Source: Thermus kawarayensis JCM 12314
GTDB lineage: Bacteria; Deinococcota; Deinococci; Deinococcales; Thermaceae
Length of the DNA: 6,321 nt
NCBI GenBank assembly: GCA_001311545.1
Contig: BBBL01000095.1
Span: 1-6,321, forward strand
Reading direction: 5' to 3'
Below, piece after piece: positions 1 through 6,321 of this stretch. A program made the translations under genes and the position numbers. A model generated the notes under the pieces. That model did no database searches. It was not told the origin of the DNA and saw only the letters and a list, made by a program, of their open reading frames with translations. The stretch's first letter is position 1. Each line of letters begins with the position of its first letter.

Positions 1-1814
1 GCCCCGGGCGGGGCTTCCCGCCAGGAGGGCGTAGAGCCGGGCCAAGGAGACGATGGGGGCAAGGGCGTGGCGCTTGAGGTCCAAAAAAGCCCTCCTCCGT
101 GCGCACCCGGCCGAAAAGGCCCAGAGGCGGGCGGAAGGCCAGGGCCGCCTGGGCCAGGTGGTAGAGGAAGACCCCTCTTTGGCTGCCCTCCAGGACCGCC
201 TTCTCCAGGGGCCTTAGGGAAAGCTCCCCCGCCACCCCCCGGAAGTCAAAGAAGATCTGGGTTTCCAGGAGGGCCTGGGGCTCGGGGGCCTCCATCCACT
301 TGCGGAAGGTTTCCAGCCACGTGGGGAGGGGAAGGCGCCAGCGGGTGGCCATGTACCCCCCCTTGCACTCGGGGATGCCCGCCCTGAGGAGCCCCCCCAC
401 CACCCGCTCCGCCAGGGCCTGGAAGTAGGCCTCGTGGCCCCCTTCCCCCAGGGCCAGGGCGTTGTCCTGGTCGGTGAGGAGGGCCTGCTCCCTCCGCCCT
501 TCCGAGCCGAAGACCATGAAGCTGTAGGCCACGGGGGGGCGGCCCCAGGGCGCCTCGGCTTCCTTCAATAGGCGGCGGATGAGGCATCGTTCAAGGAGGC
601 CACCACCCGGCCGATCTCCACCCCCTCGAGGCCCCGCCCGAAGAGCCCCTCCACCAGCCGGGCCACCTCCTCGGCGTAGCGCGCAAGCTCCAGGCGCTCT
701 ATGCGCCTTAGGAGCAGGAGGGGGCTTTGGGCCTGGTGGAGGACCAGGTCGGTGTGGGTGACCACGCCCACCACCCTTTCCCCTTCCAGGAGGGGCAGGT
801 GGTGGATCCCCCGTTCCACCATGGCCGCCACCGCCTCGTAGATGGGGGTGTCGGCGGGAAGGGCGAAGAGGGGCGCGGTCCTCACCTCGGCCACGGGGGT
901 GGTGGGGGAAGGCCCTCGGCCAGCACCCGGTTCCTCAGGTCCCGGTCGGTGAGGATGCCCAAGGGGCTTCCCTCCACCAGCAGACTGGAAACCCCTTCCG
1001 CCCGCATCCTTAAGGCCGCCTCCTGGACGCTGGCCGAAGGGCTTATGAAGACGGGCGGGCGCTTGACCAGCCTGCCCACCGGGCTGAAGAGGGAGAGGTC
1101 GGGGGCCGCCCGGAGCCGCACCCTGTCCGCCAGGCCCTGGCCGAAGAAGCGGGCGGCCTCGGGGAAAAGGAGAAGCCTCCGGAAGGCCCCCTCGGGGAAG
1201 ACGAGGAGCCGCACCGGGGTCTTGGCCACCACGCTGAAGGCGGGGGGTTCCCCGGAGAGGAGGGAGGGGAAGCCGAAAAACTCCCCGGCCTCGAGGGTCC
1301 CCACCTCCTCTTCCCCGTCCAGGAGGGCCACCTGCCCCTCCAGCACCAGGTAGAGGGCCGGGGCCAAAGCCCCCTCCTGCTCCAGGAAGCGGGTCCCCTG
1401 GGGGTGGGCCTCTTCCCGGGCCTCCCGGAGGAGGGCCTCCCGCTCCCCTTCAGGAAGGCGCTCAGGGGCGGTACCGTCCGGGGGTCCATAGGCGGGGGTG
1501 AGCCAGGCCAGGAGGGGGACGAGGAGGTGCAGGGCCACCTGGGCCTGGAGCAGGATGAGAAGCCCTATCCCCAGCATGAAGGCCGGGGGCAGGAGGACGA
1601 AAAGCCGCACCACCCGGCCGAGCCCCGGGGGCGGGAGGGGCCAGAGGCGGTGGTAAAGCACCCCAAGCCCCACCCCCAGCCCGGCTCCCAAGGCGATGTG
1701 AAAGAGGGTCCTGGGGGTGGGGAAGGCAAGGCCTAGGAGGTAGTGGCCGGTCAGGTAAAAGCCGAAGAGGAGGAGGAGGCTTCCCAGATAAAACCTAAGG
1801 TAAAGAAGGGCCAT
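1..1814 (-). CDS. Membrane-anchored cNMP-like/CBS/DUF294 nucleotidyltransferase signalling protein (3' end outside window; frame broken 3 times)
   Basis: Probable regulatory protein; substrate unknown. Domains in order: residues 1-110 hydrophobic with 3-4 likely membrane helices (about 4-24, 37-55, 68-90, 92-107); about 118-235 a cyclic-nucleotide-binding-like fold (LYLVLEGQVALLDGEEEVG, then GEFFG); about 250-305 and 312-365 two CBS repeats (GILTDRDLRNRV; GVVTHTDLVLHQ); from about 430 a DUF294 nucleotidyltransferase core with FMVFGSEGRREQ and TDQDNALAL, which resemble the GS and Asp metal-site motifs of GlnD/GlnE-type enzymes; then a DUF294 C-terminal part (QIFFDFRGVAG, DLKRHALAPIVSLARLYALL). 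The frame breaks at 904-908 (one G missing), 583-584 (one G missing) and the A6 run 83-88 (one extra A); correcting these gives continuous homologous protein of about 605 residues up to the edge. The cNMP phosphate site lacks the usual Arg (GEPPAFSV), so canonical cAMP binding is doubtful. It follows the symporter by 58 bp, and DUF294 genes commonly neighbour this symporter type. ATG start, with AAGGAG 3 nt upstream. Confidence 0.9.
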
Positions 1815-1817
1815 GGG

Positions 1818-1823
1818 CTCCTT
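1818..1823 (-). promoter_or_regulatory. Ribosome binding site of the DUF294 gene
   Basis: AAGGAG on the minus strand lies only 3 nt from the ATG at 1814-1812, a short spacing. It supports this start, which gives the protein its hydrophobic N-terminus, but does not prove it. Confidence 0.5.
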
Positions 1824-1848
1824 CAGGATAGCGGCTGGAGGGGAAGCC

Positions 1849-1866
1849 GGGGGGCTTTTGCCCCCC
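1849..1866 (-). terminator. GC hairpin after the symporter gene (possible attenuator, processing site or weak terminator)
   Basis: A perfect 7-bp inverted repeat (GGGGGGC and GCCCCCC) with a 4-nt loop lies 6 bp past the symporter stop and 34 bp before the DUF294 start. On the minus-strand transcript it is not followed by a U tract, so strong intrinsic termination is doubtful. It may instead lower expression of the downstream DUF294 gene relative to the transporter, or protect the upstream mRNA end. The hairpin is seen directly; the role is inferred. Confidence 0.45.
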
Positions 1867-1872
1867 CTCTTC

Positions 1873-3610
1873 TCAGTGCTCCGCCGCCTCGCCCGCTCCT
1901 TTAGGGATGCGGACCTCCTCCACCAGGTGCTGGATGTGCTCCGGGGGCGGGGGCGTGGCCCGGGAGACCAGGTAGGCCACCAGGAAGTTGAGGAGCATGC
2001 CGATGACCCCCACGCCCTCGGCGCTGATGCCGAAGAGGTTGGGGATCACCGGGGCGGGAGCCCGAAGATCTGGGGAGCCCGCATCATCCCGATCATGGTG
2101 GCGGTGAAGATGAGCCCCACCAGGATGCCGGCGATGGCCCCCTCGCGGTTCATGCGCTTGTCAAAGATGCCCAACAGGATGGCGGGAAAGAGGCTGGAGG
2201 CTGCCAGGCCGAAGGCGAAGGCCACCACCTGGGCCACGAAGCCCGGCGGGTTGACGCCGAAGTAGCCCGCCAGGATCACCGCCAGGAGGATGACGATGCG
2301 GCCCGCCAGCAGGCGCTGGGCCTCGGTGGCGTTGGGCTGGAAGATGCGGTAGTAGATGTCGTGGGAGATGGCGCTGGACATGGCCAGGAGCAGGCCGGCC
2401 GCCGTGGAAAGGGCCGCTGCCAGAGCGCCTGCCGCCACCAGGGCGATCACCCAGGGGCCAGGCGGGCCACCTCCGGGGTGGAGAGGACGATGATGTCGTT
2501 GTCAATGTAGACCTCGTTCCTGCTCTTCTCGTCAGGGGTGTTGAAGTCGGGCCGGCCCCCCTTGAGGCGAAGGCCCGCCCCGGGGCGATGGTCACCTTGC
2601 CGTCCCCATCCTTGTCCACGAAGGCCAGGAGCTTGGTCTTTTCCCACTTGGCCACCCAGTCAATCTGGCGCACCTCCTCCAGGGTCTTCCCGTTCAGGTG
2701 GAGATCAGGTTGTAGCGGGCGAAGGCCGCCAGGGCGGGGGCGGTGGTGTAGAGGAGGGCGATGAAGAGAAGGGCCCACCCCGCCGAGTAGCGGGCCGAGC
2801 GCACGTCGGGCACGGTGTAGAAGCGGATGATCACGTGGGGGAGGCCGGCGGTGCCCACCATCAGGCCAGGGTGATGGCCAGGATGTCAATCATGGGCTTG
2901 CCCTGGAAGGGCTTGGTGTACTCGGTGAAGCCCAGGTCCACCTGGATCTGGTTCAGGCGCTGGACCAGATCGCTGAAGGTGAAGGCCAGCTGGGGGATGG
3001 GGTTGCCCGTGAGGACGTTGGCGATGGCGATGGCCGGGATCAGGTAGGCGATGATCAGCACCGTGTACTGGGCCACCTGGGTCCAGGTGATGCCCTTCAT
3101 GCCCCCCAGCACGGCGAAGAAGGCCACCACCGCCACCCCGATGATGACCCCGGTGGCGATGTCCACCTGCAGGAAGCGGCTGAAGACGATGCCCACACCC
3201 CGCATCTGCCCCGCCACGTAGGTGAGGGAGATGAAGATGGTGGCGATGGCGGCCACCGCCCGGGCGGTGTTGGAGTAGTAGCGGTCTCCGATGAAGTCGG
3301 GCACGGTGTACTTGCCGTACTTCCTGAGGTAGGGGGCAAGGAGGAGGGCCAGAAGGACGTAACCGCCCGTCCAGCCCATGAGGTAGACCGCCCCGTCGTA
3401 CCCCATGGAGGAGATGAGGCCCGCCATGGAGATGAAGCTGGCGGCGGACATCCAGTCGGCGGCGGTGGCGGCCCCGTTGGCGATGGCGGGCACCCCCCGG
3501 CCGGCCACGTAAAACCCGGCGGTCTCCCGCACCCTCGAGGCGTAACCGATGTAGATGTAGAGGGCGAAGGTGAGGCCTACAAGGAGATAGGTCCAAGCTT
3601 CAACGCTCAC
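1873..3610 (-). CDS. Sodium:solute symporter, VC_2705/ActP-like subfamily (probable acetate or short-chain monocarboxylate uptake; frame broken 5 times)
   Basis: Inner-membrane Na+-coupled carrier of the SSS family, predicted to import acetate or a similar monocarboxylate. The GTG start is preceded by AGGAGG, 5 nt away. The N-terminal half (residues 1-249) is unbroken and shows family blocks: [19 protein letters not shown] (32-50), [20 protein letters not shown] (51-70), [19 protein letters not shown] (101-119) and [12 protein letters not shown] (129-140). The rest continues across missing single G/C bases at 2864-2865, 2697-2698, 2578-2585, 2454-2457 and 2051-2054. The restored product is about 580 residues, usual for this subfamily, and ends in a charged cytosolic-type tail. 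A soluble loop between membrane segments carries [11 protein letters not shown], an EF-hand-like sequence. Later blocks such as [20 protein letters not shown] match the core SSS helices. It lies 9 bp after the DUF4212 partner gene. Substrate is inferred from the nearby acs and from the family. Confidence 0.93.
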
Positions 3611-3615
3611 GGTTG

Positions 3616-3621
3616 CCTCCT
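3616..3621 (-). promoter_or_regulatory. Ribosome binding site of the symporter gene
   Basis: AGGAGG on the minus strand, 5 nt before the GTG start at 3610. It overlaps the stop codon of the DUF4212 gene, which suggests translational coupling of the two subunits and decides for the GTG start. Confidence 0.85.
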
Positions 3622-3867
3622 ATTCGTGCACGTCGTACTGACGGTCCAGCTGGTCCATCTTCCAGGCGTAGTAGAAGATGAGGACCACGAAGACGTAGAT
3701 GCTCCCCTGCTGGGCGAACCAGAAACCCAAGGGAAGCCCTCCCAGGCGGATCCCGTTCAAGGGCTCCACCAGGAGGATGCCAAAGACGTAGGAAACCAGG
3801 CCCATGCGATGAGGAGATTTCGGATCAGGGACGTGTTGGCCTTCCAGTATGCCTCCAGCTTCTCCAT
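3620..3867 (-). CDS. DUF4212 small membrane protein, symporter small subunit (frame broken once)
   Basis: Small two-helix membrane protein that in many bacteria is encoded directly before VC_2705-type sodium:solute symporters and is regarded as their small subunit. The restored product is about 82 residues, normal for the family. It starts MEKLEAYWKANTSLIRNLLI, a typical amphipathic N-terminus leading into helix 1 (IAWALVSYVFGILLVEPLNG), then a loop (IRLGGLPLGFWFAQQG), helix 2 (SIYVFVVLIFYYAWKM) and the polar tail DQLDRQYDVHE. As read, the frame breaks at 3799-3800: one G is missing, turning WALVSY into WAWFPT; restoring it joins the two halves without a gap. The ATG is preceded by GGAGG 5 nt away, and a promoter lies about 70 bp upstream. 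It is the first gene of the transporter operon; the stop is 9 bp before the symporter start. Confidence 0.93.
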
Positions 3868-3872
3868 AACTC

Positions 3873-3877
3873 CCTCC
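3873..3877 (-). promoter_or_regulatory. Ribosome binding site of the DUF4212 gene
   Basis: GGAGG within a longer purine run (GGGGGAGGGA), 5 nt before the ATG at 3867-3865. It fixes the start that gives the family-typical MEKLEAYWKAN beginning. Confidence 0.8.
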
Positions 3878-3934
3878 CCCGCGCGGGAAACGCCCGAAGC
3901 TTCCCAGAGACGGTTTCCCTCGCGGTTGGCGGCT

Positions 3935-3962
3935 ATCTTAGGGAAGCATGAGGGCCTGTCAA
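3935..3962 (-). promoter_or_regulatory. Sigma-A-type promoter of the DUF4212-symporter-DUF294 operon
   Basis: On the minus strand a perfect -35 box TTGACA (3962-3957) is followed after 16 bp by TAAGAT (3940-3935), a 4/6 match to TATAAT. Transcription would start near 3928, leaving a leader of about 60 nt before the DUF4212 ATG. The match stands out in sequence this rich in GC, is in the right orientation and lies in the only sizeable non-coding gap. The start point is not demonstrated. Confidence 0.8.
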
Positions 3963-3973
3963 GAAACCTTGGC

Positions 3974-3991
3974 TTTGCGGGCATGCGCAAA
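3974..3991. promoter_or_regulatory. 18-bp dyad next to the promoter, candidate operator
   Basis: The inverted repeat TTTGCG-N6-CGCAAA is perfect over 6 bp per arm. It lies 11 bp upstream of the -35 box, centred about 54 bp before the predicted transcription start, where a dimeric activator could contact RNA polymerase. I cannot match it to a known regulator. The arms could instead form a short RNA hairpin at the end of the acs transcript, but no U tract follows. Sequence symmetry is certain; function is inferred. Confidence 0.45.
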
Positions 3992-4016
3992 AGGAGGGGT
4001 TTTCCCTAAAGGCCCT

Positions 4017-4060
4017 GGGCCGCAAAGAGGCCCCCGCCCGCGGCCCAAACCCGGGCGGGG
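4017..4060 (-). terminator. Overlapping GC-rich hairpins downstream of acs, candidate transcription end
   Basis: Two perfect inverted repeats share bases. GGGCCGC (4017-4023) pairs with GCGGCCC (4040-4046) around a 16-nt loop; CCCCGCCCG (4032-4040) pairs with CGGGCGGGG (4052-4060) around an 11-nt loop. They cannot form together. They lie about 100 bp past the acs stop and upstream of the next promoter, where a terminator is expected. The minus transcript continues with CCTCTTTGCGG, only a weak U tract. In sequence this GC-rich some pairing is expected by chance, so confidence is limited. Confidence 0.4.
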
Positions 4061-4156
4061 AGGGTCACACCCTTGCTTCCGGTTTCCTCCGCCCTGCCGG
4101 CCCGGGGAAGCCCCAAAGGAACCTCCCGCCGGGACCCCCGCCAGCATGGGGTGGGA

Positions 4157-6037
4157 TCACTCCTCCAAGGTGGAGAGGTCCCCGGGGTCTTTGCCCAGCT
4201 CCTTCGCCTTGAGAAGCCGCCTCAGGATCTTCCCGGAGCGGGTCTTGGGGAGCTTGTCCAAGAAGACCACCTCCTGAGGCGTGGCGATGGGGCCGAGCTC
4301 CCGGCGCACGTGCTGGATGAGGCCCTCCTTGAGTTCCTCGGAGGGCGTCTTTCCGAGCCTTAGGACCACGAAGGCCTTGATGGCCTCCCCCTTCAAGGGT
4401 CGGGGATGCCGATGACGGCGGCCTCGGCCACGGCGGGGTGGGAGACTAGGGCGCTTTCCACGTCGGCGGTGCCGATGCGGTGGCTCGCCACGTTCAGGAC
4501 GTCGTCCGCCCGGCCGAGGACGCTAAAGTAGCCCTCCTCGTCCCGGCTTGCCACGTCCCCGGCGGCGTAGACCCCTCCCGGGACCTCCCGCCAGTACCGG
4601 AGGTAGCGCTCGTGGTCCCCCCAGACGGTGCGCATCATGTGGGGGAAGGGCCTTTTGAGGACCAGGGAGACCCGCCCTTCCCCGGGGGCACCGGCCTTCC
4701 CTCCTCGTCCACCACCTCCGCCTCCACCCCCGGCAGCCACCCCGGCGTATCCCGGCTTGGCGGGGAGGGTGAGGGGGGTTCCCAGGGTGGGGCCGCCGAG
4801 CTCCGTCTGCCACCAGTTGTCGGCCACGAACCCCCGCCTGCCCCCTCCCGCCAGGTGCTCGTAGGCCCACCGCAGGGCCTCGGGGTTTAAGGGCTCCCCG
4901 GCCACGGCCACGAGGCGTAAGGAGGAGAGGTCGTGCTTCTTGGGCCACTCGGGGCCAAACCGCATGAACATGCGCACCGCCGTGGGGGCGGTGAACATCA
5001 CGTTCACCCGGTACCGCTCCACCGCCTGCCAGAAGGCCCCGGGGTCGGGGTAGTCGGGGGCGCCTTCCCTGAGGAGGCTGGTCACCCCTTCCAGGAGGGG
5101 GGCGTAGACGATGTAGGAGTGGCCCACGATCCAGCCGATGTCGCTCGTGGCCCAGAAGACGTCCTCGTCCTTGACGTCAAAGAAGGCGCGGAGGTGGTAG
5201 GTGGTGCCCACCATGTACCCCCCGTGGACGTGGACCACCCCCTTGGGCTTCCCCGTGGAGCCCGAGGTGTAGAGGATGAAGAGGGGGTGCTCGGCCTCCA
5301 CCATCTCCGCCCGGGCCTCGGGGGGGCTATCCCAAAGGAGCTCCTCAAAGTCGTGGTGGCCCGGGGGAAGCTCCGCCTTGTACGCCCGCTGGAACCAGAC
5401 CACCTGGAGGGGGAGGTCCCGGATGGCCTCCTCGGCGATGCTCCGGAGGTCCACCCCCTTGCCCCGGCGGAAGCCCACGTCCCCGGCGATGAGGAGTTTG
5501 GCCCCGGCGTCCAGGATGCGCTCCCGGAGCCGAAACCCCGAGCCCGGCGTAGACCACGCTGTGGATGGCCCCCAGGTAGGCCGTGGCCAGCATGGCCAGG
5601 ACCCCTTCCAGGGTGAGGGGCATGTAGATGACCACCCGGTCCCCCTTGCCCACCCCAAGCCGCTTAAGCCCCGTGGCCAGGCGGCGCACCCGGTCCAGAA
5701 GCTCCCCGTAGGTGAGCTTCCGCTCGCCGCCGTCCTCGGCGAGGTAGAGGAGGGCCACCTTGTTCCTCAGGCCCCTTTCCACGTTGCGCTCCAGGGCGTT
5801 GTAGACGGCGTTGGTGGTGCCACCCAGGAACCAGCGGTGCTCAGGGGGGTTCCACTCCAGGACCTTCTCAAAGGGCCTTTCCCAGTAAAAGCGCCTCGCC
5901 CACGCTCCCCAGAAGCCCTCGGGGTCCTCGAGGCTTCGCCGGTACTCCGCCCAGAAGTCCTCGAGGTTGGCCCCTTGCCGCAGGGCCTCGGGGGCCCAAA
6001 GCCGTTCCTCGCCCTTAAGGAGCTTTTCCACCGCCAT
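4157..6037 (-). CDS. acs: Acetyl-CoA synthetase, AMP-forming (frame broken 4 times)
   Basis: Cytosolic enzyme converting acetate, ATP and CoA to acetyl-CoA, AMP and pyrophosphate. Restored length is about 628 residues, close to the usual 640-650. An N-terminal ACAS_N region ([13 protein letters not shown], then [15 protein letters not shown]) is followed by the adenylation domain. Key motifs: ATP loop [18 protein letters not shown] (nt about 5271-5218, residue about 258), WWQTELGG (about residue 409), [40 protein letters not shown], and the catalytic lysine in PKTRSGKI (nt 4229-4231, residue about 604). Frame breaks lie near 5524-5545 and 4735-4738 (each one extra or two missing bases), 4680-4683 (one missing) and 4397-4399 (one missing; creates a false stop after IGIPDP). 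The ATG at 6037 has GGAGG 6 nt upstream. The Trp in WWQTE favours a small acyl group such as acetate; propionate cannot be excluded. The transporter operon lies just downstream, consistent with acetate uptake and activation. Confidence 0.92.
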
Positions 6038-6321
6038 ATCCTTCCTCCAGTCCCGAGGTGTCCCCCGTCCATGCCCAAAAGCTCGGCCTTCAGAAGCCGC
6101 CTGAGGATCTTGCCGCTCCGGGTGCGGGGGAGGCTTTCGGTGAAGAAGACCCTGGGGGGTGGCAAGTCCCAGGTGGCGGAGGAGGTGGGCCTTGAGCTTT
6201 TCCGCCAGGAGGGGCTTGAGCTCCTCGGGCACCTCTTTCCTCGGCACCACGAAGACGGCGATCTCCTCCCCCTCCTCCCCCGGCACCCCCACGGCCGCCG
6301 CCTCCGCCACATGGAGGTGGG
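6015..6321 (-). CDS. Acyl-CoA synthetase (AMP-forming), C-terminal fragment; 5' part outside window (frame broken twice)
   Basis: Only the small C-terminal AMP-binding domain is present. It begins HLHVAEAAAVGVPGEEGEEI, then AVFVVPRKEVPEELKPLL and AEKLKAHLLRHLGLATP, and after a frame break reads [20 protein letters not shown] with the catalytic lysine of adenylate-forming enzymes. The break is in the G6 run 6154-6159 (one extra base, or two missing). A second break in the C5 run 6062-6066 is likely: removing one base gives a tail ending DTSGLEE then GYGGGKAP and a TAA at 6017-6015, and GDTSGLEE resembles the GDLSTLEE end of the next gene. On that reading the two genes overlap by about 23 bp. 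It is a paralogue of the downstream acs, but with only this domain visible its acyl substrate cannot be told. The exact 3' end is uncertain. Confidence 0.82.
6044..6048 (-). promoter_or_regulatory. Ribosome binding site of acs
   Basis: GGAGG on the minus strand, 6 nt before the ATG at 6037. It sits inside the restored 3' end of the preceding synthetase gene, which points to translational coupling, and separates acs from the upstream gene although one uncorrected reading frame runs through both. Confidence 0.75.

Larger units (their letters stand above)
3868..4156. other. Non-coding gap between acs and the transporter operon
   Basis: This 289-bp stretch shows no convincing gene on either strand; the open frames crossing it are low-complexity Gly/Pro/Arg-rich shadows. 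It holds, in transcription order, about 95 bp without recognisable signals (4156-4061), the overlapping hairpins, the dyad, the promoter and the leader with its ribosome site. It is the only long intergenic gap in the window, and locally richer in A/T between 3930 and 4010. Confidence 0.75.

Noticed and set aside
67..387. Plus-strand open frames (also 727-1353, 1404-1736, 1813-2265, 2538-3047, 4933-5616) as genes
   Set aside because: All are antisense shadows of the minus-strand genes, typical at high GC. They are Gly/Pro/Arg/His-rich, lack ribosome sites and show no recognisable domains.
583..908. Programmed ribosomal frameshifting in the DUF294 and symporter genes
   Set aside because: There are too many sites per gene, no slippery heptamers with downstream structures, and the same kind of break occurs in every gene of the window.
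3097..3339. Minus-strand alternate-frame ORF inside the symporter as an overlapping gene
   Set aside because: It is low-complexity Ser/Pro/Thr/Arg sequence arising from the third codon positions of the symporter frame, which is intact and homologous here.
4680..4738. A glycine-rich linker (run of eight Gly) in the middle of acetyl-CoA synthetase
   Set aside because: It is an out-of-frame reading between two opposite indels. The other frame gives [19 protein letters not shown], the normal family sequence.
5345..6310. One long open frame joining the synthetase C-terminus to the start of acs, suggesting a fused double enzyme
   Set aside because: The join needs two frame shifts and passes through a clear GGAGG site and ATG. 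The stretch between 6155 and 6040 reads as non-homologous residues in this frame, while SGK-containing homologous sequence lies in another frame.
1..6321. tRNA or rRNA genes, CRISPR array, insertion sequence or attachment site
   Set aside because: No clover-leaf or rRNA-like sequence, regularly spaced repeats, transposase motif or terminal inverted repeats were found. The gaps between genes are short except 3868-4156, which is explained by regulatory signals.

Overview
The window is very GC-rich DNA with strong G/C third-position bias, GGAGG-type ribosome sites and Ala/Leu/Gly/Pro/Arg-rich proteins. Together with the protein sequences this suggests a Thermus-like thermophile (Deinococcota). 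That assignment is inferred from composition and style, not from a search. All five genes lie on the minus strand, so the window reads right to left.

Layout in transcription order. (1) 6321-6015: the C-terminal domain of an AMP-forming acyl-CoA synthetase whose 5' part is outside the window. (2) 6037-4157: a nearly full-length AMP-forming acetyl-CoA synthetase (acs), probably translationally coupled to gene 1. (3) 4156-3868: a 289-bp gap with GC-rich hairpins, a good TTGACA/TAAGAT promoter and an 18-bp dyad just upstream of it. (4) 3867-3620: a DUF4212 small membrane protein, the usual partner of the next gene. (5) 3610-1873: a VC_2705-type sodium:solute symporter, related to acetate permeases. 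(6) 1872-1815: a short spacer with a GC hairpin. (7) 1814-1: a membrane-anchored cNMP-like/CBS/DUF294 nucleotidyltransferase protein, cut off at its C-terminus by the window edge.

The genes fit one job: import a short-chain monocarboxylate such as acetate with a two-part Na+-linked carrier, activate it to acyl-CoA with the synthetases, and probably control this through the CBS/DUF294 protein. The promoter at 3962-3935 appears to drive genes 4, 5 and 7 as one operon. The two synthetases form a separate upstream unit.

Every gene is interrupted by single- or double-base length errors, about 15 in 6.3 kb. Most are one missing G/C in a short G/C run. Restoring the frame at each gives continuous family-typical protein with no remaining internal stops. 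I therefore annotate whole genes across these breaks and treat the breaks as probable sequencing or consensus errors, not as real gene decay. Apart from possible new regulatory sites and the membrane-anchored DUF294 architecture, I see no undescribed system here.
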